64,000 nucleotides of DNA. Origin: Streptomyces sp. CB00455. GTDB lineage: Bacteria > Actinomycetota > Actinomycetes > Streptomycetales > Streptomycetaceae. Location of the stretch: NCBI RefSeq assembly GCF_001905445.1, contig NZ_LIVQ01000004.1:454175-518174 (forward strand), in the 5' to 3' direction. Shown here piece after piece: positions 40,696-50,092 of this stretch (positions are counted from its first letter, which is position 1; every line of letters begins with the position of its first letter). The position numbers and the translations under genes were made by a program. The notes below the pieces were generated by a model that saw only the letters and a program-made list of their open reading frames with translations, was not told the DNA's origin and did not search any database.

Positions 40696-43160
40696 TCGGG
40701 GGCCGGGTCGGGCGGGGCTTCGGAGAGGAGGCGGGTCAGGAGACGGACGGCGCCCCGCTTGTGGAGGGGTTCGTTGCCGTTGCCGCACTTGGGGGACTGG
40801 ATGCAGGAGGGGCAGCCCGCCTCGCATTCGCAGGCCGTGATCGCGTCGCGGGTCGCCGTCAGCCAGGCGCGGGCCGTGTGGAAGGCGCGCTCCGCGAAGC
40901 CGGCACCGCCCGGGTGGCCGTCGTAGACGAAGACCGTGGGCAGCAGGGTGTCGGGGTGCAGCGGCACGGAGACACCGCCGATGTCCCAGCGGTCGCAGGT
41001 GGCGAACAGCGGCAGCAGTCCGATGGAGGCGTGCTCGGCGGCGTGCAGGGCGCCGCCGAGGATCTCCGGATGGATCCGGGCCTCGTCCAGCTGGTCCTCG
41101 GTGACCGTCCACCACACGGCCCTGGTGCGCAGGGTGCGGGGCGGCAGATCCAGTTTGGTCTCGCCCAGCACCTCCCCGGTGATCAGTTTGCGCCGCAGGT
41201 AGGAGACGACCTGGTTGGTGACCTCGACCGAGCCGTAGCAGAGCCGGGCCGCGCCCCAGGGGAGCTCGGTCTCGGTCTCCAGGATGGAGATGGAGGTGGT
41301 GTCGCGGGCGGTGGTGGAGAAGGGCGGGTCCGCCTCCTCGACCAGGGCCACCGCGTCCTCCAGGTCCAGGTGCTGCACGAGGTACGTGCGGCCCTGGTGG
41401 AGGTGGACGGCCCCGTCGTGGACGGCCGTGTGGGCGGCCGACTCGTCGACCGTGCCGAGCAGCCGGCCCGTTGCGGCCTCCACGATCTGGACCGGGCGGC
41501 CGCCGCCGCCGCGGATGTCGGCCAGGTCGCAAGCCCGCTCCCGGCGGGTCCAGTGCCAGGCCGTGGCCCGCCGGCGCAGCAGCTTCGCCGCCTCCAGCTG
41601 GGGGAGCAGCTCCGCGGTCGCCGGACCGAAGAGCTCCCGGTCCGCCTCGGTCAACGGCAGCTCCGACGCCGCCGCACACAGATGGGGGGCCAGGACGTAC
41701 GGGTTGTCCGGGTCGAGGACGGTGGCCTCCACCGGCTGCCGGAAGAGCGCTTCGGGGTGGTGGACGAGGTAGGTGTCCAGCGGGTCGTCGCGGGCCACCA
41801 GCACGGCCAGGGCGCCCTGGCCGGCCCGCCCGGCCCGGCCCGCCTGCTGCCACAGGGAGGCCCGGGTGCCCGGGTAGCCGGTGATCAGGACGGCGTCCAG
41901 GCCCGAGACGTCCACGCCGAGCTCCAGGGCGGTCGTGGCGGCCAGGCCCAGCAGCTCGCCGGAGCGCAGGGACCGCTCCAGCAAGCGGCGCTCCTCGGGC
42001 AGGTAGCCGCCCCGGTAGGCGGCGACGCGCCGGGACAGTGAGGGGTCCACCTCGGCGAGCCGCTCCTGGGCGATCACCGCGATCAGCTCGGCGCCCCGCC
42101 GCGAACGCACGAAGGCGACCGTGCGGACCCCCTGGACGACCAGATCCGTCAGCAGGTCGGCGGTCTCGGCGGTGGCCGTGCGGCGCACGGGGGCGCCCTT
42201 CTCGCCCCGCAGCTCGCTCAGCAGCGGCGGCTCCCACAGGGCGAAGACGACCTCGCCGCGCGGGGAGGCGTCGTCGGTGATCTCGGTCACTGTGACGCCG
42301 GTCAGCCGGGAGGCCGCCGCGGCCGGGTCGCCGGCGGTGGCCGAGGCCAGCAGGAAGACCGGGTCGGAGCCGTAGCGGGCGCACAGGCGCCGCAGCCGGC
42401 GCAGCACCTGTGCCACGTGGGAGCCGAAGACCCCCCGGTAGGTGTGGCACTCGTCGATCACGACGTAGCGCAGGGCCCGCAGGAAGGAGGACCAGCGCGG
42501 GTGGGCCGGGAGGATGCCCCGGTGCAGCATGTCGGGATTGGTCAGCACGTAGTTGGCGTACTGGCGCACCCATTCGCGTTCCTCGACGGGCGTGTCGCCG
42601 TCGTAGACGGCGGCGCGGACCGCGGTGCCGAGCGGGGCGGCCAGCTCCCGCACGGCGCGTCGCTGGTCAGCGGCCAGGGCCTTGGTGGGGGCCAGGTACA
42701 AGGCGGTGGCGCCCCTGCCGTTCGGGGCGTCGGCCCCCTCGGCGAGGGCGGAGAGCACGGGCGCCAGGTAGGCCAGCGACTTGCCCGAGGCGGTGCCGGT
42801 GGCGACGACCACGGAGGTGCCGTCCAGGGCGTGCTCGGCGGCCGCGGCCTGGTGTTCCCACGGATGGTCGATCCCGGCTGCCTGGATTGCGGCTACGACA
42901 TCCGTTCGGATGCGGTCGGGCCAGACTGCATGACGTCCCTCCCGAGGGGGCAAGTGCTCCGTATGGGTGATGCGCGCAGCGCGGGAAGGCCCCCGTGCCA
43001 GCCGGTCCAGGACCGTGCCGGGGGTGGGTCTGGAGTCCGCGGGTGCCGTGGGCCGACCGGGACGGTGAGTATTGGCCATTGGAAGCGAGTGTGTCACTGG
43101 CGTGCGGGACAATGGTCGGAAGGCGTCGTGCGCGCCTGCCGGTAAGTGATTGAATGCCAT
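40662..43160 (-). CDS. DEAH-box helicase of the helicase/secretion neighbourhood (TIGR03817-like)
   Basis: An 832-residue superfamily 2 helicase. Q-motif-like WEHQAAAAEHA, Walker A ATGTASGKSLAY, YLAPTKALAADQ, LTNPDML, DEAH-like VIDECHTYRG, LLASATAGDP, TVAFVRSRRGAEL, and motif VI QQAGRAGRAGQGAL. The C-terminal DUF1998-like zinc cluster has four Cys in CECEAGCPSCIQSPKC. This is the actinobacterial Hrq1/YprA-like group, probably acting in DNA repair. The start at 43160 (GAGGGA about 15 bases upstream) makes codon 6 a TTA (bldA) codon. ATG 43079 would exclude it. It is divergent from bldG. Confidence 0.88.
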   Translation of the reverse strand: MAFNHLPAGAHDAFRPLSRTPVTHSLPMANTHRPGRPTAPADSRPTPGTVLDRLARGPSRAARITHTEHLPPREGRHAVWPDRIRTDVVAAIQAAGIDHPWEHQAAAAEHALDGTSVVVATGTASGKSLAYLAPVLSALAEGADAPNGRGATALYLAPTKALAADQRRAVRELAAPLGTAVRAAVYDGDTPVEEREWVRQYANYVLTNPDMLHRGILPAHPRWSSFLRALRYVVIDECHTYRGVFGSHVAQVLRRLRRLCARYGSDPVFLLASATAGDPAAAASRLTGVTVTEITDDASPRGEVVFALWEPPLLSELRGEKGAPVRRTATAETADLLTDLVVQGVRTVAFVRSRRGAELIAVIAQERLAEVDPSLSRRVAAYRGGYLPEERRLLERSLRSGELLGLAATTALELGVDVSGLDAVLITGYPGTRASLWQQAGRAGRAGQGALAVLVARDDPLDTYLVHHPEALFRQPVEATVLDPDNPYVLAPHLCAAASELPLTEADRELFGPATAELLPQLEAAKLLRRRATAWHWTRRERACDLADIRGGGGRPVQIVEAATGRLLGTVDESAAHTAVHDGAVHLHQGRTYLVQHLDLEDAVALVEEADPPFSTTARDTTSISILETETELPWGAARLCYGSVEVTNQVVSYLRRKLITGEVLGETKLDLPPRTLRTRAVWWTVTEDQLDEARIHPEILGGALHAAEHASIGLLPLFATCDRWDIGGVSVPLHPDTLLPTVFVYDGHPGGAGFAERAFHTARAWLTATRDAITACECEAGCPSCIQSPKCGNGNEPLHKRGAVRLLTRLLSEAPPDPAPDQPPPPGPPAR

Positions 43161-43241
43161 TGCGGCAGCCAATCCCTCGCCTACCTTCGGGTGGGGAGGC
43201 CCCTGGGGGGCGCCGCTCGATAGCAAGGTGCTGGAGGATCC

Positions 43242-43583
43242 GTGGACCTGTCCCTGTCGACTCGCACTGTCGGCGACCGTACGGTCGTGGAGGTCGGTGG
43301 CGAGATTGATGTGTATACCGCGCCCAAGCTGCGCGAGCAGTTGGTGGAGTTGGTGAACGACGGCAGCTACCACCTGGTAGTCGACATGGAGCGAGTGGAC
43401 TTCCTCGACTCCACCGGGCTTGGTGTGCTGGTGGGAGGCCTCAAGCGCGTCCGCGCGCACGAGGGTTCGCTCCGTCTGGTGTGCAATCAGGAGCGCATCC
43501 TGAAGATCTTCCGCATCACCGGTCTGACCAAGGTGTTCCCGATCCACACGACCGTGGAAGACGCCGTCAGCGCTACTGACTGA
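43242..43583 (+). CDS. bldG: anti-anti-sigma factor BldG
   Basis: A 113-residue STAS-domain protein starting at [22 protein letters not shown] is the STAS core, and [12 protein letters not shown] contains the phosphorylated Ser57 (Asp-Ser-Thr). Length and sequence match S. coelicolor BldG, which controls aerial development and antibiotic synthesis by partner switching with anti-sigma factors. A spacing of 97 bases separates it from the anti-sigma gene at 43681 (28 bases if that gene starts at 43612), so the two form an operon that ends in the hairpin at 44330. Confidence 0.95.
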   Translation: MDLSLSTRTVGDRTVVEVGGEIDVYTAPKLREQLVELVNDGSYHLVVDMERVDFLDSTGLGVLVGGLKRVRAHEGSLRLVCNQERILKIFRITGLTKVFPIHTTVEDAVSATD

Positions 43584-43680
43584 GGGCTCCGGACAGTAAG
43601 GAGCCGACGAGATGAGGGGTACCGGGCCGTCGCCGGCCCGGCCCCTGTCAAGGCACGCCCGTAGTCCGAGGGGGACGCGC

Positions 43681-44121
43681 ATGGCCACCGTTGAACTGCG
43701 CTTCAGCGCCCAGCCCGAACACGTCCGGACGGCCCGCCTGGTCGCGGCCGCCGTGGCGCGGCGCGCGGGTGTGGAGGAAGCCGTCCTCGACGAGGTGCGC
43801 CTCGCCGTCGGCGAGGCCTGCTCACGTGCCGTCGGACTCCATCGGAGCAACGGGCTGACCGCGCCCGTCCGGGTCGTCCTGACCGAGGAGGAGAAAGTGT
43901 TCTCCATCGAGGTCGGCGACGAGCTCCCCGGACCGGCCGGCGGGCCGGTGGATGCCGTCGCCGGCATCGACGCCGTCCTGGACCCGGACATCGAGGGCGA
44001 GGACGAGATGGGTCTCGCCGTGATCAGCGGGCTCGTCGACGACGTCGAGGTGACCAGCGGGGAAGGGGGCGGGACCATTCGGATGAGCTGGCCCGTCTCG
44101 GCCGACTCCGACGTTCCCTAA
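43681..44121 (+). CDS. anti-sigma factor (RsbW-like HATPase), BldG partner
   Basis: A 146-residue GHKL-ATPase anti-sigma factor: EEAVLDEVRLAVGEACSRAV holds the N-box-like helix with Glu/Asn positions changed, and DEMGLAVISGLVDDVEV with SGEGGGTIRMSW forms the G-box side. It would bind BldG and one or more sigma factors. GAGGGGG precedes this ATG. An ATG at 43612 with AGGAG is an equally well-placed start, adding 23 basic residues. The TAA stop (44119-44121) is formed by the first bases of the MITE-like element that follows, so the natural C-terminus may have been altered by insertion. Confidence 0.85.
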   Translation: MATVELRFSAQPEHVRTARLVAAAVARRAGVEEAVLDEVRLAVGEACSRAVGLHRSNGLTAPVRVVLTEEEKVFSIEVGDELPGPAGGPVDAVAGIDAVLDPDIEGEDEMGLAVISGLVDDVEVTSGEGGGTIRMSWPVSADSDVP

Positions 44122-44284
44122 GGGCTGTCCCGCAATCCCCGGCGGGCGCACGACGCCGGCTACGGCGCCTCGCGGCGTTGTCGGAACGCCCCGATACGCC
44201 CAGTATGAGGGCGCCCATCCGCCTTGCGATGCACCGCATCTGACGCCGTGCGCTGGTCCACCGGGGATTGCGGGACAGCCCTTA
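44119..44284. mobile_element. 166-bp MITE-like element with 24-bp perfect terminal inverted repeats
   Basis: Left end 44119-44142 (starting TAAGGGCTGTCCCGCAATCC) and right end 44261-44284 are exact inverted copies. The interior is non-coding and carries further imperfect palindromes. Ends in 5'-TA...TA-3' fit a TA target duplication. Without a transposase it is a non-autonomous element, mobilised, if at all, by an IS sharing GGGCTGTCCCG ends. It inserted at the stop codon of the anti-sigma gene. I recall similar sequences scattered through Streptomyces genomes. Confidence 0.8.
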
Positions 44285-44329
44285 GACCCAGGGGGCCGCG
44301 CATTGCCCTCATATCTTCGGATCAGAATC

Positions 44330-44352
44330 AAGGCCCTGCTGAGCAGGGCCTT
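44330..44352 (+). terminator. terminator of the bldG operon
   Basis: Eleven-base arms AAGGCCCTGCT / AGCAGGGCCTT flank a single base (the effective loop is larger) and are followed by TTTT. It sits after the MITE, downstream of the anti-sigma gene and upstream of hppA. Confidence 0.8.
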
Positions 44353-44543
44353 TTCCATTTCTCTTGATCGGCGATCGGGCGTCAATGCCTTTGTCCCATT
44401 ACCACTTTCGGGGGTAATGAAGGGGCGCGATCTATTGGTGAGGAGCAGGAGCACGCCAATTCCGTTTCCCGTGCACTGTTTTGATCGGGGCGCGCTCCCT
44501 ACAATCCGTCCACATCTTGAGCTCATCACGTCAAGGAGGACGA

Positions 44544-46946
44544 ATGACGGGGCTCTTCACCCCTATCGCGCCCGATCGCACCTCGGATCTGGCAGCCGCA
44601 GTACTCACCGATGACAACCGGCTCATCGTGATCGTCATCGCGGCCGTGGCACTGGCCGCCCTCGTCGTCGCACAGATCCTGGTCCGCCAGGTCCTCGCCG
44701 CCGACGAGGGAACCGACAGCATGAAGAAGATCGCCGCAGCCGTCCAGGAGGGCGCCAACGCCTACCTGGGACGCCAGCTGCGCACCCTCGCCGTCTTCGC
44801 CGTCGTGGTCTTCTTCCTGCTCTTCCTGCTCCCCGCCGACACCTGGTCGCAGCGGGCGGGGCGGTCCGCCTTCTTCCTCGTGGGCGCGCTCTTCTCGGCG
44901 GCCACCGGCTACATCGGCATGCGACTGGCCGTCCGTGCCAACGTCCGCGTCGCCGCGGCCGCACGCGAGGCCACCCCCGCCGAGGGGGAGCCCGCCAGGG
45001 ACCTGACCGAGGTCTCCCACAAGGCGATGAGGATCGCCTTCCGCACGGGCGGCGTGGTCGGCATGTTCACCGTCGGCCTCGGCCTGCTCGGCGCCTCCTG
45101 CGTCGTCCTGGTCTACGCGGCCGACGCGCCCAAGGTCCTGGAGGGCTTCGGCCTCGGCGCCGCGCTCATCGCGATGTTCATGCGCGTCGGCGGCGGCATC
45201 TTCACCAAGGCCGCCGACGTCGGCGCCGACCTGGTCGGCAAGGTCGAGCAGGGCATTCCGGAGGACGACCCGCGCAATGCCGCGACCATCGCCGACAACG
45301 TGGGCGACAACGTCGGCGACTGCGCGGGAATGGCCGCCGACCTCTTCGAGTCGTACGCCGTCACCCTGGTGGCCGCGCTCATCCTGGGCAAGGCCGCCTT
45401 CGGCGACCTGGGCTTGGCCTTCCCGCTGATCGTCCCCGCGATCGGCGTCGTCACCGCCATGATCGGCATCTTCGCGGTGTCCCCGCGCCGCAGCGACCGC
45501 AGCGGCATGACCGCGATCAACCGCGGCTTCTTCATCTCCGCCGTGATCTCCCTCGTGCTGGTCGCGGTCGCCGTCTACGCCTACCTGCCGGCCACCTACA
45601 AGGAGCTGGTCGGCGTCGAGGACGCCGCGATCCTGGGCCACTCGGGCGACCCGCGCGTCCTGGCCGTCGTCGCCGTCGCGATCGGCATCGTGCTGGCCGC
45701 CCTCATCCAGCAGCTGACCGGCTACTTCACCGAGACCAGCCGCCGTCCCGTCCGGGACATCGGCAAGTCCTCCCTCACCGGCGCGGCCACCGTCGTCCTC
45801 GCAGGCATCTCCGTCGGCCTGGAGTCGGCCGTCTACACGGCGCTGCTCATCGGTCTCGGCGTCTACGGGGCGTTCCTGCTCGGCGGCACCTCGATCATGC
45901 TCGCGCTGTTCGCGGTGGCCCTGGCCGGCACCGGCCTGCTCACCACCGTCGGCGTCATCGTCGCCATGGACACCTTCGGTCCCGTCTCCGACAACGCCCA
46001 GGGCATCGCCGAGATGTCGGGCGACGTCGAGGGCGCCGGCGCGCAGGTGCTGACCGACCTGGACGCGGTGGGCAACACCACCAAGGCGATCACCAAGGGC
46101 ATCGCCATCGCCACGGCCGTGCTCGCCGCAGCCGCGCTCTTCGGCTCGTACAACGACGCGATCGCGACCGCCGTCAAGGAGGTCGGCGCCAAGGCCGGCG
46201 AGATGAACCTCAGCCTGGACATCGCGCAGCCCAACAACCTCGTCGGGCTGATCCTGGGCGCGGCGGTGGTGTTCCTCTTCTCTGGGCTCGCCATCAACGC
46301 GGTCTCCCGTTCCGCGGGCGCCGTGGTGTACGAGGTGCGCCGGCAGTTCCGCGAGCACCCCGGGATCATGGACTACTCGGAGAAGCCCGAGTACGGGCGC
46401 GTCGTGGACATCTGCACCAAGGACGCGCTGCGCGAGCTCGCCACGCCCGGCCTGCTCGCCGTCCTGACCCCGATCGCCGTGGGCTTCTCCCTCGGCGTCG
46501 GCGCCCTCGGCTCGTTCCTCGCGGGGGCCATCGGCACGGGCACGCTGATGGCCGTCTTCCTCGCCAACTCCGGTGGGGCGTGGGACAACGCCAAGAAGCT
46601 GGTCGAGGACGGCCACCACGGCGGCAAGGGCAGTGAGGCCCACGCCGCGGTCGTCATCGGCGACACGGTCGGCGACCCGTTCAAGGACACCGCCGGTCCG
46701 GCGATCAACCCGCTGCTCAAGGTCATGAACCTGGTGGCGCTGCTGATCGCCCCCGCCGTCGTGCAGTTCAGCTACGGCGAGGACACCAGCGCGACCGTGC
46801 GGGCGATCGTCGCGGTCCTCGCGATCGGCGTCATCGTCGGCGCCGTGTACGTCTCCAAGCGCCGCGGCATCGCCGTGGGCGAGGAGGAGGACGGCGGGGC
46901 CGTCGAGCGGGTGGCCCAGCCGGCCGATCCCGCGGCGGTCTCCTGA
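44544..46946 (+). CDS. hppA: membrane-bound proton-pumping pyrophosphatase
   Basis: An 800-residue protein from ATG 44544, after a strong AAGGAGG. About 16 membrane spans. Substrate-binding motifs: TKAADVGADLVGKVEQGIPEDDPRN, DNVGDNVGDCAGMAADLFESY, then VSDNAQGIAEM and GDTVGDPFKDTAGPAINPLLK. The determinant segment reads GNTTKAITKG with Lys, the K+-independent type. It hydrolyses pyrophosphate to pump protons across the membrane. It stands alone between two terminators (44330-44352, 47004-47043). Confidence 0.96.
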   Translation: MTGLFTPIAPDRTSDLAAAVLTDDNRLIVIVIAAVALAALVVAQILVRQVLAADEGTDSMKKIAAAVQEGANAYLGRQLRTLAVFAVVVFFLLFLLPADTWSQRAGRSAFFLVGALFSAATGYIGMRLAVRANVRVAAAAREATPAEGEPARDLTEVSHKAMRIAFRTGGVVGMFTVGLGLLGASCVVLVYAADAPKVLEGFGLGAALIAMFMRVGGGIFTKAADVGADLVGKVEQGIPEDDPRNAATIADNVGDNVGDCAGMAADLFESYAVTLVAALILGKAAFGDLGLAFPLIVPAIGVVTAMIGIFAVSPRRSDRSGMTAINRGFFISAVISLVLVAVAVYAYLPATYKELVGVEDAAILGHSGDPRVLAVVAVAIGIVLAALIQQLTGYFTETSRRPVRDIGKSSLTGAATVVLAGISVGLESAVYTALLIGLGVYGAFLLGGTSIMLALFAVALAGTGLLTTVGVIVAMDTFGPVSDNAQGIAEMSGDVEGAGAQVLTDLDAVGNTTKAITKGIAIATAVLAAAALFGSYNDAIATAVKEVGAKAGEMNLSLDIAQPNNLVGLILGAAVVFLFSGLAINAVSRSAGAVVYEVRRQFREHPGIMDYSEKPEYGRVVDICTKDALRELATPGLLAVLTPIAVGFSLGVGALGSFLAGAIGTGTLMAVFLANSGGAWDNAKKLVEDGHHGGKGSEAHAAVVIGDTVGDPFKDTAGPAINPLLKVMNLVALLIAPAVVQFSYGEDTSATVRAIVAVLAIGVIVGAVYVSKRRGIAVGEEEDGGAVERVAQPADPAAVS

Positions 46947-47003
46947 CCCGGGTAGCGACAGCGGTACGGGCGGCGCCGGGCAGGACCGGCCGTACGCCCG
47001 AAG

Positions 47004-47043
47004 GGCGGACAGGCGGCGCGGACTGACGCGCCGTCTGTCCGCC
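47004..47043 (+). terminator. terminator of hppA
   Basis: A 17-base stem (47004-47020 with 47027-47043, one G-U or mismatch) with a 6-base loop, followed by TTTG, 58 bases beyond hppA. Confidence 0.8.
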
Positions 47044-47108
47044 TTTGTGCGTCCCCCGATGGCAGGCGTGTATCTTCCGGGCCGAGAGCCTTCGAAGGGA
47101 CCAATCCG

Positions 47109-47675
47109 GTGAACAAGAAGCTTGCGGCCGCCTTGTCGGGCGGCGCGGTGCTGATGCTCGTCCTGTCCGGCTGCGGCGGGGACGACGGCGACAAGAAGGC
47201 CGACGCCTGGGCCAAGAAGGTCTGCGACCAGTGGCAGCCCGAACTGAAGAAGATCGAGACGGCCAACGCCGAGATCAAGCGCGTGGCGACCGAGAGCAGC
47301 AAGCCCGAGGAGGTCCAGACGACCGATTCGGCGGCGTTCGGGACCATGTCCGAGTCGTACAAGACGATGGGCGCCGCCCTGCAGGGGGCGGGAGTCCCGC
47401 CGGTCAAGAACGGCCAGGCGACGCAGGAGGCCGCGGTCAAGGGCTTCAACGAGACCTCCAAGGGCTACGCCGAACTCAAGACCAAGATGGACGGCCTGGA
47501 CCCGAAGGACCAGACGAAGTTCGCCGAGGGCCTCAAGGAGGTCGCGGGCGGTCTGCAGCAGGCGACGCAGGGCGGCAAGGACGCGCTCGCGCAGCTCAAC
47601 GCGGGCGGTCTGGACAAGGCGATGAACGGACAGAAGGGCTGCCAGGTGACGGCGCCCTCGCCGTCGGCCAAGTAG
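47109..47675 (+). CDS. small lipoprotein, unknown function
   Basis: A 188-residue protein starting at GTG. The signal peptide LAAALSGGAVLMLVLSGCGG carries the lipobox LSGC, so it is anchored outside the membrane. The mature part is entirely helical and charged (WAKKVCDQWQPELKKIETAN, then AVKGFNETSKGYAELKTKM). It contains two further Cys that may pair (KVCDQW, KGCQV). The family is common in Streptomyces without known function. It follows the hppA terminator and so has its own promoter. Confidence 0.85.
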   Translation: MNKKLAAALSGGAVLMLVLSGCGGDDGDKKADAWAKKVCDQWQPELKKIETANAEIKRVATESSKPEEVQTTDSAAFGTMSESYKTMGAALQGAGVPPVKNGQATQEAAVKGFNETSKGYAELKTKMDGLDPKDQTKFAEGLKEVAGGLQQATQGGKDALAQLNAGGLDKAMNGQKGCQVTAPSPSAK

Positions 47676-47850
47676 CTCCGGGAAGGCCGTGACGGGCGGA
47701 CCTCCGCGAAGGCCGTGACGGGCGGATCGGGCGGCCGTGTCCCGCGGGGCCGCGGCCGCCCTGCCGTACGTGCGGCGCCGCGCACCCGGCGGGGGAAGTC
47801 CCTGCGGCGCCGGGGGCGCGCCCGGGCCCGGCGGGCCCCGCTCCGGCGGG

Positions 47851-47910
47851 GGGGACGGTTCCCACGCCACGTGCCCGCAGGGGGACGGTTCCCACGCCAA
47901 GTGCCCGCGC
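47851..47910. repeat. two tandem copies of a 30-bp repeat before the methyltransferase gene
   Basis: GGGGACGGTTCCCACGCCA(C/A)G is the conserved part of two adjacent 30-base units, 47851-47880 and 47881-47910, ending 39 bases before the GTG start at 47950. GGTTCCCAC pairs partly with GTGGGAAC-type sequence only weakly, so no clear hairpin. Possible promoter-region duplication. Confidence 0.6.
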
Positions 47911-47949
47911 GGCGCACCGATTGGCGCTCCCAGCGGCCACAATGGTCGG

Positions 47950-49503
47950 GTGAGTACCACCAGTCTTCCCTCGCCCGATCACGCCGCCGAGCTCCGTAGC
48001 GCGCTGCTCGCCGCCGGCTTCACCGCCGACGGGCTGCTCGACCTGCTCGGCGCCCCCGCCTACGCCGCCCTGGCCCGCAGCGAGACGGTCCCCGCCCTGC
48101 GCGCCACCCGCGGCGCCGGAGACGCCCCCCTCGCTGTGCTGGTGCGGCTGTTCCTGCTCCAGCAGAGCGTCCCGTACGCGCACGCCGAGGCCGCGCTGCC
48201 CGTCGGGGTGGCCCTGGCCGACGGCTGGCTGCTGCGGGAGGGCGAGTCGGTGCGCGCCACCGTCGACGTACGTCCGTACGCCGGCCCCGACGCCGACGCC
48301 GACGCCGGCGACGGGACCGGCGGGGACTGGTTCGTCGTCTCCGACCTCGGATGCGCCGTCGGCGGCGCCGGGGGCATCGGCGGCCGCGGGAGGGAGCCGG
48401 GCACCGAGGTGGTCCTCGGGGTCGGCGGCGCCTCCACCACGCTGGCCGGGATCACCGTCCCCCTCCCGGTGGGCTCCGCCCTGGACCTCGGCACCGGGTC
48501 GGGCCTCCAGGCGCTGCACGCCGCCCAGCACGCCACCCGGGTCACGGCCACCGACGTCAACCCCCGGGCCCTGGAATTCACCCGGCTGACGCTGGCGCTG
48601 TCCGGCGCCCCGGACGCCGAACTGCTCACCGGGTCGCTCTTCGACCCGGTCGGGGACGCGACGTACGACCTCATCGTGTCGAACCCGCCCTTCGTGATCT
48701 CTCCCGGCGCCCGGCTGACGTACCGGGACGGCGGCATGGGCGGCGACGACCTGTGCCGCACGCTGGTCCAGGAGGCCGGCGCCCACCTGAACCCCGGCGG
48801 GTACGCGCAGTTCCTCGGCAACTGGCAGCACGTCGAGGGCGAGGACTGGCACGACCGGGTCCGCTCCTGGGTGCCGCGCGGCTGCGACGCGTGGATCGTG
48901 CAGCGTGACGTGCAGGACGTGACGCAGTACGCGGAGCTGTGGCTGCGCGACGCGGGCGACCACCACAGCGATCCCGCCGAATACGCGCGGCGCTACGAAG
49001 CCTGGCTGGACGAGTTCGAGGCTCGCAAGACCAGGTCCGTGGGCTTCGGGTGGATCACCCTGCGCCGGACGGACGCGGCCGAGCCCTCGATCGTGGTCGA
49101 GGAATGGCCGCATTCGGTGGAGCAGCCGCTCGGCGGGACCGTCCTGGCCCACTTCGCCCGCCAGGACTACCTGCGCCGCCACGACGACGCCTCGCTGCTG
49201 GAGGGGTACTTCCTGCTGGCGCACGAGGTGGTCCAGGAGCAGGTCGGCACGCCCGGCGCGGAGGACCCCGAGCACGTGGTGCTGCGGCAGAACCGCGGCA
49301 TGCGCCGGGCCACCAAGGTCGACACGGTCGGCGCGGGCTTCGCCGGAGTGTGTGACGGCTCACTGAGCGCGGGCCGGATCCTCGACGCGATCGCGCAGCT
49401 GGTGCAGGAGGATCCGGTCGTTCTGCGGGACCGGACGCCGGAGGCCATCCGGATGCTGGTCGAGCAGGGATTCCTGGAGCCCGTGGCGCACCCCGAGGGG
49501 TAG
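47950..49503 (+). CDS. class I SAM methyltransferase (PrmC-like, NPPF motif)
   Basis: A 517-residue protein from GTG 47950. The N-terminal 200 residues are a helical/beta domain (DUF7059-like) with an Asp/Gly-rich loop. SAM-binding motif I is ALDLGTGSGLQALHAA, motif II ATDVNPRALEFTRLTLAL, and motif IV SNPPFVISPGARLTYRDGG, the N/D-PP-(Y/F) signature of N-methylation on Asn/Gln or adenine. The C-terminal third (DUF7782-like) holds LEGYFLLAHEVVQEQ. It probably modifies a protein or rRNA. The substrate is not deducible. The long frame upstream of 47950 is Gly/Arg-rich and not used. Confidence 0.87.
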   Translation: MSTTSLPSPDHAAELRSALLAAGFTADGLLDLLGAPAYAALARSETVPALRATRGAGDAPLAVLVRLFLLQQSVPYAHAEAALPVGVALADGWLLREGESVRATVDVRPYAGPDADADAGDGTGGDWFVVSDLGCAVGGAGGIGGRGREPGTEVVLGVGGASTTLAGITVPLPVGSALDLGTGSGLQALHAAQHATRVTATDVNPRALEFTRLTLALSGAPDAELLTGSLFDPVGDATYDLIVSNPPFVISPGARLTYRDGGMGGDDLCRTLVQEAGAHLNPGGYAQFLGNWQHVEGEDWHDRVRSWVPRGCDAWIVQRDVQDVTQYAELWLRDAGDHHSDPAEYARRYEAWLDEFEARKTRSVGFGWITLRRTDAAEPSIVVEEWPHSVEQPLGGTVLAHFARQDYLRRHDDASLLEGYFLLAHEVVQEQVGTPGAEDPEHVVLRQNRGMRRATKVDTVGAGFAGVCDGSLSAGRILDAIAQLVQEDPVVLRDRTPEAIRMLVEQGFLEPVAHPEG

Positions 49504-49616
49504 CCGGCACCGGGATGTAACCCGGGGTTCGCCCGCCGTACGCACGCGGACGGCAGGCTCCTGCCGGGCGGGATCCGGGGGGATCCCGCGGGCGGCCCGG
49601 GGGTGGGGAGAACAGC

Positions 49617-49826
49617 ATGGACAAGGGGATCGACAGCGGCCCGGCGATCTTCGCGGCGGCCGTGTTCCTGCTGTTCGGGGCCGCCCTGCTGGCCTGGACG
49701 ACAGCGCGCGCCCTGCACCGCGCGCCGGTGGCGCAGGGCGTGCGCCCCGCCGTGGCCGTACCGCTGGCGCTGCTCGTCGCCGCGACGTCGCTGGCCCTCG
49801 GCGGGTGGTGCGTCGCGCGGCTGTGA
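49617..49826 (+). CDS. small two-span membrane protein
   Basis: A 69-residue protein from ATG 49617, with GGGGAG 8 bases upstream. It has two hydrophobic segments (AIFAAAVFLLFGAALLAW and VAVPLALLVAATSLALGG) joined by an Arg-rich turn. Function is unknown. It lies between the methyltransferase and topA with about 110 and 266 bases of flanks. Confidence 0.7.
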   Translation: MDKGIDSGPAIFAAAVFLLFGAALLAWTTARALHRAPVAQGVRPAVAVPLALLVAATSLALGGWCVARL

Positions 49827-50092
49827 CGAGAAGCTCCGGAGCGGGCCGTGGCGAGCGGGAAAGCCGACGTGGGAGGGGGTGCGGGGGCGCTGCCGGACGG
49901 CCCCGCGGCCACTCGGCCCGGTGACCGGGAAGCGTCCGGCGCGGCATCCGGGCGGCAGAAACGGCACTTGTCGGGTTACCGTTCGAGTGGCCGTTGCGGG
50001 CTTGTGCCGTTTGACACGGGGGCGGGTTGTACCGTCACACTCCGCAGCGTCGCCGTACTGCGACCGAGTGCCGACCGGAGAGAAGAGCCAAG

